Source of the DNA: Oxytricha trifallax
Lineage: Eukaryota; Ciliophora; Spirotrichea; Sporadotrichida; Oxytrichidae
DNA: 64,000 bases
Assembly (NCBI GenBank): GCA_000711775.1
Contig: ARYC01002605.1
Span: 1-64,000 of the forward strand
Direction of reading: 5' to 3'
The position numbers were made by a program, and so were the translations under genes. The notes under the pieces are model-generated. The model worked only from the letters and a program-made list of their open reading frames with translations. It was not told the origin of the DNA and did no database searches. Positions 32,526-43,632 of this stretch are shown here, piece after piece. Each line of letters starts with the position of its first letter. Position 1 is the first letter of the stretch.

Positions 32526-33319
32526 ATGGAGTCAATGAATGATGCAATGAAAAGAGTGCAAGCACAAGAATTGATTCAAAGATTTAGAAGCAAGGAGGAT
32601 TTGCACCGCTACCTGTTGCGGCAAGACAATGAACTTATAGCAACTAATCTTGATTATGTAGTTGGTCTGTTCTTGCCAACGATGGAATGTACTAAAATTT
32701 CGTTTCTAAGAGCGATACTCTGCGAAGAGAAAAAAGCATTGAAAACTTAAGATGTAAAGTTTGCAGAGATTCAAAACTATCCTGAAATTTCAGTGACTAA
32801 CTTATATGATGATGCTATGAATGACCCAGAGGTTTCGCAGTACCTGCCTACTAAGAAACAGTTGTCAAATAAACTACCTGAAAGATATTATTTCTTTGGC
32901 ATACTTGCAACAATCAAAGATGATTACTTGAAAGAAATTATTCCAAGAATCTCATAAGAAAAGGTACAGCATCTCATCTGTTAAGAAGATAAGGATAAAC
33001 AGGGGATCAAGATAAGTGAGAGCTGGCTATAAGAGTTGCAGAAGCACCCATATATTTCAAGTAAGATTTGTAGTTCAACTCTTTAGAAAAATTTGGTACT
33101 GGCATTTTCTTGATGAAGGAATAGAGCAAGCTTCACAGGGAGCGAAAGTCGCATACAAATTATGAAGTTAGCAAGAGACTTTATTCAAATATTTAGCCTC
33201 CAGAGTCAATGAACATAGATGCTGGAGCTGGCAGCAAGAGAAGAAACTTAGGAGGAGGGAAGCAAGAAATAGAAGAAAAGAAAGAGAAGCCAGCTCCCTC
33301 TAAAGAATTTTAAATGTGA
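32526..33319 (+). CDS. TBE-3 22-kDa protein, one conserved 26-nt intron
   Basis: The ATG at 32526 (MESMNDAMKRVQAQEL) and TGA at 33317-33319 give 255 codons if the 26-nt intron at 33061-33086 (GTAAGATTTG to TTTAG) is removed; without it a TGA ends the frame early. Two nearby indels (one extra base near 32955 and five extra bases near 32978) cancel, leaving a short stretch in another frame compared with TBE-2 and TBE-4. The C-terminal third is basic/acidic (KRRNLGGG, EEKKEKPAPS). Family function is unknown. Confidence 0.75.
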
Positions 33320-33339
33320 CTTATATATTTATTAACTTA

Positions 33340-34394
33340 ACTACAAAACTTATTTATATACATTCACTCTCCCTTCCTTAGCACACTTTTAAGCCAACAA
33401 ATTATCTACTCTCTTCGCAGAGCTTTTAATAAAGTCTACTGTATCGATAGGTAGGTCATGCATTAGATGGTATAGCAGCAGTTTCTTATCATGACCTTTT
33501 AGAATACCCCAGTAGAATTCAATTCCAATAAACTATGGGCTGTAAGGCACGTTGAACACTGGTGTCATTCTTAGTTATTCATAACTTTTCCTTGTTTCTT
33601 TTGTCTTATGAACTGAAAGATTATCAACGAATAATATAATCTCTTATTCAGGGTACTTCTCTCTCTGCTGCTCTAAGAACTTAATATACTGCTCTGTCTT
33701 AATTGACCGAGGATGAATAACATAAGTTTCTAAACCAGCATCCTCGCTAATTCCTCCAAGAATTGCCAGTGTTTATACCTTGACTTTCTAGTCATATACT
33801 TCTATATTACTATGCTTCTTATACCAAGACTTCAAGATGAAAGTGTTTAAGGTAAACACAGCCTCAGTCAGCATGAATAAACTTAATATTACTCTATTAG
33901 TCTCTCTGCATTTAATTATAAATATAATTTAAGTTATTGTTGTAAAATGGCAGAGTGAAATCAATCACTCTCTTGATACGATTCACACCTTTGTAAGATA
34001 TACCATTTCGTTTATAAATGTTTGCAACAGACTATGCAGAGATCTTCAACTCAGGGAATTGGCGATGAAACATAGTAGCTCGTTGGTCGAGAGAGAAGTG
34101 AGCCCAATACATCAAAGATTTATCATTAATAAGATAGTCAATATGCTTTTATAGAAACTTTGACTTCCTCTTAGGCATAGAATTCAGCTATTTCTGCTTT
34201 AGTTATACTGCTATAAGGCAGTGGGATCGAACAGTTGATGGACTTCGCTTTAAGAGCAGTGCAATAGACTTATAGTTCAGTACTGGTTTGACTTATTCAC
34301 TATACATATCACATCCATAACGCAGTTTAAACACTAAATCTATATACTCTTCATCATAAATAGATCCCAAAAGCTTGCTATTTTAGTCTCGCAT
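33340..34394 (-). pseudogene. TBE-3 transposase (DD34E), nearly intact
   Basis: The ATG at 34394 begins MRDQNSKLLGSIYDEEYIDL. The HTH-type N-terminal half (SPSTVRSHCL) and the DDE core are readable. The core shows HAD-EAVF, then VDNLSVHKT, then GIEFYW, with 34 residues between the second D and the E. One extra base next to the first catalytic Asp (about 33870) breaks the frame; the rest is open. The C-terminus KEGRVNVYKQ runs tail-to-tail against the 22-kDa gene. Confidence 0.82.
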
Positions 34395-34478
34395 TTAATT
34401 AATTACCCCAATCACTTACAAATTCCCTACAAATCAAAGCACTTATAAACCTCATTAAGTGGTTTTGGAGTTTTGATT

Positions 34479-34864
34479 CTCTAAGAATGCTAGACAGATA
34501 AAATCAAGAAGATTTAAATACCATACAATAAATCGTGTACCAGCACTTATTTAGAAATTTATGATTGTTTAAAAGATATTTTCTACTATATTTAAAACAA
34601 AAAATGATTTAAATTAAATTTTTAGCACAAAATGGGTTGTGGGAATGATAATTGTATTTGTAATCAGTATTTTCACATCGTTATTGACAAGTATAATAAA
34701 TTATTTAAGCATCAAAAGTTTTTTTAAAAAATTAATATGTTTTAAGAATATTTCAAGTTATAAATAGAATTTTTAAAGGAATATTAAAAATTGGATAAAA
34801 TTAATATTTTTCTTTTATTAAAATAAATTTGTTAAAATAACCTCAATTAGCTATAATTTGTTTA
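34479..34864. other. AT-rich spacer between TBE-3 and the large element
   Basis: Only 389 bp separates the end of TBE-3 from the inverted repeat of the 8.8-kb element. No coding signal. Confidence 0.5.
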
Positions 34865-34888
34865 ATAAAACCCCAAGAGTATTTTTTT
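34865..34888. repeat. Left terminal inverted repeat of the 8.8-kb element
   Basis: It begins ATAAAACCCCAAGAGTA and then has seven T. It matches the right end exactly over 24 bp. A TA microsatellite follows inside at about 34976-34998. Confidence 0.85.
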
Positions 34889-35115
34889 GAATTAAGTTGA
34901 ATTTGAATTAGAAATAAATACTATATTTTTATTATTATAAATAGTTGGTAGCTTTTTGATTTTTGATTAAGGCCCTATATATATATATATATATATATTA
35001 GTACTACTATAATTTTACATAAAGCTACCATATTTTGAGGCCTGATCTGATTAAATTTTATTATAGTATATTAGCCCTTAATAATAATTATAAAAACACC
35101 CCAGTCCAAACAAAG

Positions 35116-36374
35116 ATGCTGAGCCCAGAGAATCAATTATCTCACAGGATCATACCCTTCCTGTCCTCCCCATCGGTGGAGCTCGACCCCCACCTGCTGC
35201 CGCCCACCCTCCAGGCCCAAATAGAGTCATCACCATTGCCAGGGGTGGCCATCTTCGAAACCAGGCTCCGATGCCTGCTGGACAACCTATCCTTTGTCCT
35301 CAGATCATACAAGGAGATTGACGACATGGCCCAAACCATCTTTGGCAGGAATGTAACCACTCACTACCAGGAGATGGTAGATCACAGTATTCAGCTCCAC
35401 CTATCAGTCCGCAAGCTGGACTTTCACGACGACATAGCCTACTTGAAGGAGATGGAGGGAGACTTGACTAGAGAGGCAACCCTGAGAGTAACGATGGGAA
35501 GACACAACGATGGAGACGAGACCGAGGTCAGAGGTGGGGGCCCTCCCTAATAGATACTGGACAAAACCCCAACCGCCATTGAGGATTTCACGATGGACCA
35601 GACAATGAGGCCTTCAAACATTGAAGATCAGGAGCGGACGCCCTCAGAGGAAAAGGCCAAGAATGTGCAGATTCTTAGTCTTGTACTTCATCAGTGGGCT
35701 GCCTGTCTCCAGACCTACATAGATAACTTAACGAATTACTAGAGAAAAGAAAACAACCTAAGAAATAACTAATTAATCCCTAACGGTCACTCAACTAATA
35801 ACCGAGGGAACAACAAATCTTTAAAAAACCAAGCAAAAGGCCAACTGATAAAGACCTCAAGGAGATGTTCATTAGAGCATCTCTCGACTAACGACACCTC
35901 TCTGAATACAACCAGACAACAATGTAATTGCTCAGAGAGGCCGAGCTGAGTGAGCAAGCCTCCCAAAGAGAGCAGGTGAACCTGATAATGCTTGCGCTAG
36001 ACGCTATCAAAAGGTCGAGGGAGTCTAGACTTAAGGAGGCATCTGATGAGTACAGCTGCTGCCAGCACAAATTCCTGAGAACACGACTGTTCCAGAAGAC
36101 GAGGTTTCGCAAGCATTCGAGATACTGCCTGCTCTCGCCAGAAGTTAACGGCTATATCTCAACCGCCATTGAAAAACTTCGACCCCTAATGAAAAGGCTC
36201 TTCAACTCAAGTGAAGATGCAATGTCCCAGTAGTTTTCGAGGCTCTTCAAGGAAACCCTTCAGACGAATACGTACTCCAAACGCACACTCAGGATGGTGC
36301 ACGCTGGAAGGGAGTACTAAAGAACCCATCGCATGCAGGAAAGCCAGAACAGTCGTTGGTGGAAAGCAGGATGA
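35116..36374 (+). CDS. Large element, gene 1: unknown protein with helical, charged C-terminal half
   Basis: The ATG at 35116 (MLSPENQLSHRIIP) follows an AT-rich leader. The first half reads SVELDPHLLPP and NLSFVLRSYKEIDDMAQTIF. At about 35675-35709 a GT..AG segment of 35 nt, if spliced, moves the reading into the frame of QLNELLEKRKQ, DLKEMFIRASL and REAELSEQASQ. That frame ends at TGA 36372-36374. Unspliced, the first frame would stop at about 35950. The second half looks alpha-helical or coiled-coil. No domain is recognised. Its stop overlaps the next ATG. Confidence 0.6.
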
Positions 36375-37877
36375 CTAACTACCCATAGTTCTACAAAACC
36401 ATTGGCTCCCTAGACGAGCTTCCTATGTAAGGCCAGCTTCCCTCAAGCATGTAGATGGAAGGCGAAGAGTCCCTTTCAAATGAGTAAGCCCAAGTCGCTC
36501 TACAGCAAGAGAATCTCCACTGTAACCTCGTTAGTACAGGCCTTGCTCCAAAGCCTGAATATGCTGTTCAAGAGAGCATAAGTATAAATCCTGTGCAAGG
36601 GCAGAATCCAAGTCAGCCTGTAATGGTCACCAAGGGCAACATGATCTACTCGAAGTATGTTACCAATAATCTCATCGCTACCAGTCATCTTCGTAGTAGG
36701 ATGACCTCAGTCGTGAAGGCACAAGGGCTACAAGCTAAGGGATGGTGGGGAAGACCAATGGAAGCAGGTGCTAATCGAACTGTTTGTGGAGATGATAGCG
36801 GAGTGGCGCAAGGTTTTAAAGTCCAAAAAGCAGGATGTGAATCATTTCCTGATTCAATAAGAACGCCTGCCAGATGAGTGGGAGGTGCTGGACTTCGAAG
36901 ACCTGCTTGACTCAGAGTCCAAGAGGCTGATACCCAGGAAGGAGCGAATGATGAAGAAGCGGGACGCCAAGACCGGGAACTCCAAACGCAATGGAAGAGG
37001 AATCAGCTTCATGCTGAGGCAACAAGAGAACCTGCAGGGCATCATTAGTAGTAGCCTGAAGTCCATTGAGCGACTCACTCAGGGCGCAATCACCGTCTTA
37101 CAAGAGCTTAGCTTCGCTCGCATCCTCTGCATTGAGATGATTGCCAGTAACACCTGCCTGGAGGTTAGGAGTAAGGAGCCTGTGCTGGAAGGCTCGCACA
37201 ATGCCCTGGGCAAGAGACAGGCAATGACGAACTGGCAGGTGAACATTCGGATGGAGAAGCTGCTTGTGGCTTTGAGACTGATGGAGCATCAATCGTCCTA
37301 CGTCCTGAATGGCGATGAAGTGAAGGCCAGCAGTCTTAAGGTAGCCTCCACATGGATAGAGTCGCCCCCTGACTAAATCCTGCGCTTCCTGGACATCGAG
37401 AGGCAGCAGGCCAACCCGCTGAACGTAGGGTTCATTGGCAAGAGCAACATCAGGCAAATCATGGCTTCGCGAGCATTCCTGCTGGAGGACGAGAATAGCA
37501 AGGACATTGTGTACGACACGGGGCTGAGGGTGCAGTACTAGCAGGGCAAGGCAGCAGCTAAGAATAGTACATTGGCTGCTAACCCCAAAAAGGCAACTAA
37601 TGGCGCTGAGCCAAAGTCGCTGATTGAGGATGAACTAATTGCTACCTCACCAAGAGCTGACGATACCTCCTTGCCACTGCTTGCAAAGAGAAGCCCTGAG
37701 GTGGACACCTCTGAGCTGGAGATGATTATAGGAGAGGAATGCATGCTAGTGACAGATGCTCAACAGGAAGACTCCCTGGCAAAAACTGAGATCAATCAGG
37801 AAACTCAGTATCCACTAATCGTGGTGACTGCGGCAGCTGAAGCAGCGAAAGACAGCGCAGCTGCGCCTGAGCAGTGA
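36371..37877 (+). CDS. Large element, gene 2: unknown protein, starts in an ATGA overlap
   Basis: The ATG at 36371 overlaps the TGA of gene 1 by ATGA. It begins MTNYPQFYKTIGSLDELP and is open until about 36712. The better frame from there to TGA 37875-37877 is one register away (KLRDGGEDQWKQVLIELF, then RGISFMLRQQENLQG, TNWQVNIRMEKLL, NPLNVGFIGKSNIRQI), so a very short intron or a frameshift lies near 36700-36720. The C-terminus is Ala/Glu-rich. No family is recognised. Length is about 490 codons. Confidence 0.6.
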
Positions 37878-38286
37878 CACCCTTCACATTAATACGCTTG
37901 TAAAGCTAATAATTACTTTAAAAAACTAACTCACACACACTCACTTGCCATCACACCCTTAATTAAGTTAATTCACTCTAAAACCGCTCTGCACTTATTT
38001 GTACTACCCAATCGTAGTTATTCTTTTTAAGGCCTCGCTGTTAGACTCAGCTCGCTAGACTCGCAATTGAAAGAGACTAGCCCCATCAATAGCCTTATAA
38101 GGGAGTGAAAGAAATGCTTGGGTAAGTTTTTTTCATTCAATAGTTATATTGCGTATAGGATGCTGAGCAGTGGGAGCAATGAAAGGAAGCAATATCTCAT
38201 AAGCTTCAAAGCAAACGCTAGGCTCTTTACCTGACGCTTGTATAATAGCTTGAAAGCTCGTGAAACCCTCTAGAATCTGCAGGATC
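37878..38286. other. Convergent intergenic region in the large element
   Basis: Lies between genes 2 (+) and 3 (-). It starts with an AT-richer, CACA-containing stretch (37930-37950). Short open pieces continue past the TGA of gene 3 but lack support. Confidence 0.4.
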
Positions 38287-39119
38287 TCAGATGTTGAACT
38301 GCATCTTATTGAGGCTCTGGCTCCCCTGAGCGGTGTGGTCATGTTGGGTGCTTTGCATCAAGTTCTGCACACCCATGTTGAAGCTGCGGTTGTGCAAGCG
38401 ACCTTGAGTCATGTTGCCATAATCCATTTTCAGGCGCTTGACTTGCAGCATGTATTCCTTCTTGTCAGCCTTTAATAGGGACTCCTCATCCTTGGTCTCC
38501 TCGAACTCTGAACGCGTGCGCTTTCTCTTTGATTGGGGCTTGAGGAGACCAGCAGCTCTGCCACGATTCTCTATATGAGGAGATTAAGTAAAGCTATGTT
38601 GGTACTTACAAGACACATTGAGGCAATTAGCAAATGCCTCTGCGAATTCAGGTCTGAGCTGGACATTCAACTATCGCTGCTCCGCCACACGAGCCGCTCT
38701 GCTCCTAAGGGGTTCGTCGATCATGGCCTACAGCTGGTCAGGGATCACGGTGCTGAGGATGTCGCCCAGCCACTGCCTGTCAATCTTCTTCCAATCGCGG
38801 GGATGTGGCAAGAATTCCAAGCATTGCGAATGCTCCTGGGCTAAAGAAAGGAGGTCATTCACAGTAAGGCCTTCCAGCTACGGGATTGCTGATACCTTCA
38901 CCTGGTCCCTTCGAATATACTATATGAGAGTTAAGCGAGGCTCTCGCATTTATAGCTTACGTTCTTGTTGCCTTTAAGCACGTCACTAAGGAAGTACGAG
39001 TTGGTCTGCTTGATGTTTGGCATGTGTGCCTTACCATCCTGGGTCAGGAAGAGATACAGGTCCCGCTTACTGGAAAGTTTGGACTGGAGCTCAAGAAAGT
39101 TCATGGATTACTATGACAT
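38287..39119 (-). CDS. Large element, gene 3: unknown basic protein, two short introns
   Basis: Minus strand, ATG at 39119 (MSQQSMNFLELQSKL), TGA at 38287-38289. A 41-nt GTAAG..TATAG intron at 38920-38960 is needed to join VLKGNKN to YIRRDQVKV. A second GTAAGT..TATAG segment of 39 nt (38571-38609) would be in frame either way, and both end in CTCATATAG. The protein has WKKIDRQWLGDIL, then a nuclear-signal-like run KPQSKRKRTRSEFEE and a Gln/Asn-rich end. About 250 residues. No catalytic motif is seen; a nuclear DNA-associated role is only a guess from the basic run. Confidence 0.62.
38571..38609 (-). other. 39-nt putative intron in gene 3
   Basis: It begins GTAAGTACC and ends CTCATATAG on the minus strand, the same 3' nine bases as the other intron. 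In frame, so retention is also possible. Confidence 0.5.
38920..38960 (-). other. 41-nt putative intron in gene 3
   Basis: It begins GTAAGC and ends CTCATATAG. Removal restores one continuous frame across the gene. Confidence 0.68.
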
Positions 39120-39346
39120 GGAGAATTAAAAATTATAGTTCGCAGGGGTGCCTGGAAGGTATTTCTAGAGTAGTGGCTCAGGAAGACCTACTAGATCTGT
39201 TTAAGATTGCTTCCTAAAGCTACTTAGTTAAACTTCAATAGATTCGAGGAAATCTCTAAATGAATTCGTAATAGCCTTTGAAGAAATCTGTAACTCGTGG
39301 TAGTAGAAATCTGGGTGCCCCTCGATACATACAGCAGCGCTTGTGC
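39120..39346. promoter_or_regulatory. Divergent promoter region between gene 3 and the transposase
   Basis: 227 bp between the two start codons, AT-richer than both genes. No specific motif identified. Confidence 0.4.
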
Positions 39347-40972
39347 ATGTTGACTTCGCGTAGCGACCTCGCCGATGAAGGGTGCTCCAACGTCTCTGAA
39401 GAGGAGACAGAGCACTAATACCCTGCAATTGCTACCACTAGCACTCCTCCTGGGGCCAAGCCATCAAAGGATGTTCAGGTCTTGCGCAGCCCCCTAGTCG
39501 AGCAGCCATTGTCGACTCATGAAGAGGTCCTGATGTCGAGCACTCCTCTACTCAACTCGTGGAGCAGCTGAATGCCTTCCTGCTTTCTTATGGGTAAGCG
39601 CCCGATGCCACTCAGTACCCTTTGCTTGATCCCCGCGCCCAGGTATCTCAATTCCTCAAGGCTAATGCGCAAGAGGCGAGCTTCCTCCCTGTCGACGAAA
39701 TCTGCAGACTCGCCTGTCTCGTGAGAGACTGGGCATTCCCCGATACGGCAGTCTCGAGTGAGAGTTTTGGTTAATTAGTAGACCGGGAGGCTACATTTCA
39801 ACAAGAAGACCTTTACAAAAGCGTCGCTAGAGAGAACTGGTAGGAGTAATTAGCTTCTCCTCATGTAACCCCACCTTAATAGCCTCTTCATGGCAGGAGT
39901 CTGCTCCGCCACTTGAAGGCTCTTGACCTTCACAAGGAATGGTGTCGTAAAAGGGAGATGGCCGAGTTCTATTCCAGCCAAGGCCTCAGCCTGCCCTCTA
40001 TAGCCACTCTCGTGGGCACAAGTCGCTATCATGTCAGGAGGCTACTCCAGGATGCCGCTCACTCCGATGGTAAGATGTTGCCCGCTAAGCGGGGTCGAAA
40101 GAATACGCTGCTCACAGCTGAGGAGGCTGACTCAATCATTGCGCACATTGAGGAGAGCAAAGGGGTCATCACCACGAGAGGCATAATGCAGAGCTTGCAG
40201 CAGCGGCTGGGAGTGCGCATTTCCCCCTATCGCATCAGCAGGTTCCTGAGGCACGAGTTGCACATGAGCTACCACAAGATCTCCCATCTCACTCCCAACC
40301 ACAACAACTTGAAGTCGCGGCTCCAGCGCCAGATCGCCGCTGCTTACTTCATTCAGGCCTCGTGCTCGGGCTTCACGATATACAACATCGACGAGACCAT
40401 CATCCAGAACACTGATAATCGCAGCTATTCTTGGATCGCCAAGGGCAGCCAAAATGTCCAGTCTTCGCAGAAACGCATCAGCCGCCTCTGTATAACCGCG
40501 GCTGCCTCCAATCGGGGTGGCTTCATCTTCAATGTGAGTGTGGGTTACACTAACTCCCACACCTTCTTGGTCTTCATGGTAGACCTCATTTAGCATTTGG
40601 ATGGGCAAGACAAAGACTGGAGGGCCCACTCCATCCTACTAATGGATAATGCTTCCTATCATCGCAGCAGTTACACCAAGAGCATCTTATAGTAGCTCAA
40701 CGTCCCCATCATGTTCCTGGGACCCTACCAGTACGACATGGCTCCTGTGGAGAAGGCATTTCGATTCCTCAAGTGCAGAGATCTGAATCCCTTGCTGCTG
40801 CCCGTCTCCACCAAGTAAGCATCAGCTCCCTTAACTGTATAGGAAGCAACTGCGACGCTACGCATAAGCCTTGGCGTTTCAAGTTTCACATCTTGACATG
40901 AGGTGGCTCACCGGCGCCTTCACCTGCTCCTTAATTGATGCTCTGAAGCACCTGAGCCTCAAGGAGGTCTGA
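39347..40972 (+). CDS. Large element transposase, IS630/Tc1-mariner superfamily, DD34E
   Basis: The likely start is the ATG at 39347 (MLTSRSDLADEG). Its acidic N-terminus joins the main frame either across a 41-nt GT..CAG segment (39527-39567) or by a frameshift. From 39568 on: a helix-turn-helix (EMAEFYSSQGLSLPSIATLV..SRYHVRRLL), a second winged-type region (TRGIMQSLQQRLGVRISPYR) and the catalytic triad. The triad is YNIDET, LLMDNASYH and MAPVEKAFRFLK, with 34 residues between the second D and the E. All three acidic residues are present. A 28-nt GTAAGC..GTATAG segment (40815-40842), if spliced, extends the C-terminus to LKHLSLKEV and TGA 40970-40972. It is unlike the TBE transposases beyond the triad. 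Confidence 0.85.
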
Positions 40973-41335
40973 ATGGGTTAGTCTATTTGCCAATTACCAT
41001 TGGGGGATCATCAATTAATCAATTAAATATATTTATATATTTTTTAATTATAGAGAAAATGGAAATTGAGCGCAACTCCGCCAGGGCGTGTGCTGTGTGC
41101 CCCGAGTGCCCAAGTTCCTCCTAGTTTTGAAAGGGCTACAAACTGACCTTAAGATGACCCCTCTAGCTCAACATTTTCTAAAAAACTCGAAAGCAAAAAA
41201 GTCTGGGAGATTTTGTAATTAAAATTATTTAATCGTTTAATAGTTTAAATTAAGGGTTTAATTATTCTTTAAACAGCTGCCCTATTTTAATTAATTAAGA
41301 TTAAAATATTAAAACTTAAATTCGATTATAGAAAA
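40973..41335. other. AT-rich intergenic region in the large element
   Basis: Lies between the transposase stop and the next ATG. Two AT-rich patches flank a GC-richer stretch (41058-41165). Probably the 3' end of one gene and the promoter of the next; no motif recognised. Confidence 0.4.
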
Positions 41336-43572
41336 ATGGATTCTACAAATTACGGAAGCACCCAGTCATCGCAACATAACCAGGGATCCCAAAGCATGGG
41401 GAAGGGTCCAGCATACAAGATCCTGGACTTGATCGACGTCAAGCAGCTGAAGGGAAAGGTTGCCGCCAAATGCACCTTCGAGAATGACCCCAGAAAGAAG
41501 GCCATCTGGATTGAGTACTCATAGTTGCTGTACCCAATTGACAGGGACAGAGTGGAGAAGTTCATCGATGATCACAAGCCAGAGCTCAATGATCTCCAAT
41601 ACTGGAACTTGTATGCAGGCGCTCGCTCAGGCAGGGACAATGATGAGGAGTCTGCCTCACTCAATGAGGATGGCGAAGACCTCGATGATCTAAATGACGA
41701 TCTCCTCAAAGCAAATGAAAACTCCCATTTATCAGTTGATCAGCGAAATGATCAGAAGCAACTTACAGACAGGGAGGACGAGAGCAGGACCGACAGCGAT
41801 GATGAATTGCAGGAACTTGGGGTGACTATGCAGGCGCAGGACAGTGAGACACAAGCCCTACTAGATCAGTTGGACGATTATTCGGTGCCACCTGTCAACC
41901 TTGATAAATGGAAGCAGAGAGCCGCTGAGCAAGGCGAAGATCTGGAAGGTGAGGAGAGCTACAAAGACTACCTTGTGGAAACAATCGAGGATTTCAAGAA
42001 GGCCAGGTATTGAGAAATCCTGTGCGAGTTCGCTAAAACCTTTCTCTACAAAGACGTTGAGCAGATGGATCCCTCAAAGCTATTTGCAAATCCTTTATGG
42101 CACCCTGGAAGGACAGATTAGAATTAGTATGCCTACCTCGTTCACGCCGTCAATATGTATGCAGGGGGCCCTCTGTTTGACACCATAGAGAAATTTGTCA
42201 GCCTCTATTAGTCTCGCGCTCATATGGTCATTACTCGCAGACCCGAGCATCTTGTGGAGCATGGCATTTCATTCAAGAACTTGCACCACTCATTCATTTA
42301 TGACTAGGCTCGCAACATGTGGTACAGTCCCAGCATCGTGCATTCCTTGCCAAAGGAGATGCTGGATAAGTACAGAAGAAACATCAGATTCAAGTTTCCC
42401 AATTTCATTCATCAGCACCTGACTGAGAACAGATACCTCTTCCAGATGATCATCGACGTGAAGTCTGATGATGAAGCAGGCACCATTGCATAGGAATGCC
42501 ATGCTGGCGCAATAGTGAAGGTGGAAGGGAAGTGGTACATCCTAGATACCGCTGAGAAAGGGCCTATCGAGATCACCTTCAGTAATCCCCAAGTCCTCTA
42601 ATGGTTGCACAATGTGAGCTACATGAACATCCTTAGCATGATTCAGGACGATCCACCCAAGCATTTCTAGAAGGCTTTCATTAAGTAGTGGTCCCTCATA
42701 ATGGAAGGCAAGTTCGTGTAGAAAAAAGCGCGCCCCGAGAAACCCCGCAAGAGTCACAGGCATTCGCTAAAGAAGTCTATCAGACGTTCAAGCCAGGGCC
42801 CAGGAAGCACCTAATACAGAAAGCCAAACAGCAACATCAGACCCTCAAAGAAAAGATCGTCCAGGGCAACCCAACTTGCTGGGCTCAGAAATGATGATTA
42901 GAAGGAGGCATTCGCACAAGCAGCCTTGAAAGCCTCCACTGAGAAGGCAAGAATAACAAAGCTCTTCAACAAGTTCAATGCGGAGGAGAACAAGGAGGAG
43001 TCCTCCACTACCAAGGATGAGGATCTCATGATTAAGTCCCACGCCAGGCTCGCCAAGATCTTCACTTACTATGAATAGATCAGGACCAAGCAGTACATCC
43101 CTCCCTTCGACATCATTATGGACGAGGTCGAGGCCGCCCCTGAGGATCACTAAGAGGTTGAGGTGGCTTAGAACTGGTTCCTCAGTGTATCTCCTGCTTA
43201 CAAATAAAGACTCCTGCAGTAGCAGGTGGAGGCCCACTTCAAGACTACCAACCCCTCAGATTTCAACAACCAGCCCACATCGTCAAGGCCACCTCGATCA
43301 AGAAGGCAATGGACGCCTACAAGGAGACCGCCAGATGCAGGGTCCTCGAGGAGCTGCAGGTCCTGTTCAGCGAGAACCCCAGGATCCCATTTGCTATTGT
43401 CAACAACTTCAAGGATTGCCTGAAGGACGACAAGATCATGGAGTTCAGGAAGTGGCACGAGATGGAGATCAGTGACTTGAATAATGCCAGGCTACAAGTA
43501 TCAGGAGGCAAGAAGATGACCAGAGAGGAGTCCAGGTACTTCGACAAGATCTGCAAGATGATCAAGCAGTAA
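41336..43572 (+). CDS. Large element, gene 5: long unknown protein (about 740 residues)
   Basis: The ATG at 41336 begins MDSTNYGSTQSSQHNQ. A very acidic region follows (SLNEDGEDLDDLNDD). One in-frame TGA at about 42012 (KKARY-TGA-EILCEF) interrupts a frame that otherwise runs on for more than 400 codons. These include NQYAYLVHAVNMYAGGP, MVITRRPEHLVEHGISF, HAGAIVKVEGKWYILDTAE, then a Lys/Arg-rich stretch. Near 43230-43275 the frame changes by one register into IVKATSIKKAMDAYKE and KKMTREESRYFDKI. The HAGAIV..WYILD stretch vaguely recalls cysteine-peptidase active-site surroundings, but no catalytic set can be assigned. After 43570 no TGA occurs before the inverted repeat, so the true end is unclear. 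Confidence 0.6.
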
Positions 43573-43632
43573 GCCAGCTATTATTAAATTTATTAAATCG
43601 CCTTCATTAATTTATCATTCTCTCTAATGCTT

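Larger units (their letters stand above)
30418..34475 (-). mobile_element. TBE-3, complete-length telomere-bearing element (reverse orientation)
   Basis: 4058 bp, bounded by CAAAACCCCAAAACCCC and GGTTTTGGAGTTTTG, with target duplication ATT (30415-30417 and 34476-34478), an ANT triplet as known for TBEs. Genes: 57-kDa (-), 22-kDa (+), transposase (-). It is the nearest relative of TBE-1 here. Confidence 0.93.

Noticed and set aside
37098-37457. 119-codon minus-strand frame in gene 2 of the large element
   Set aside because: Antisense shadow; the plus frame continues through TAA/TAG as glutamine over the same stretch.
40132-40629. 165-codon minus-strand frame over the large-element transposase
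   Set aside because: The plus strand encodes a convincing DDE core there; the minus frame has no recognisable features.
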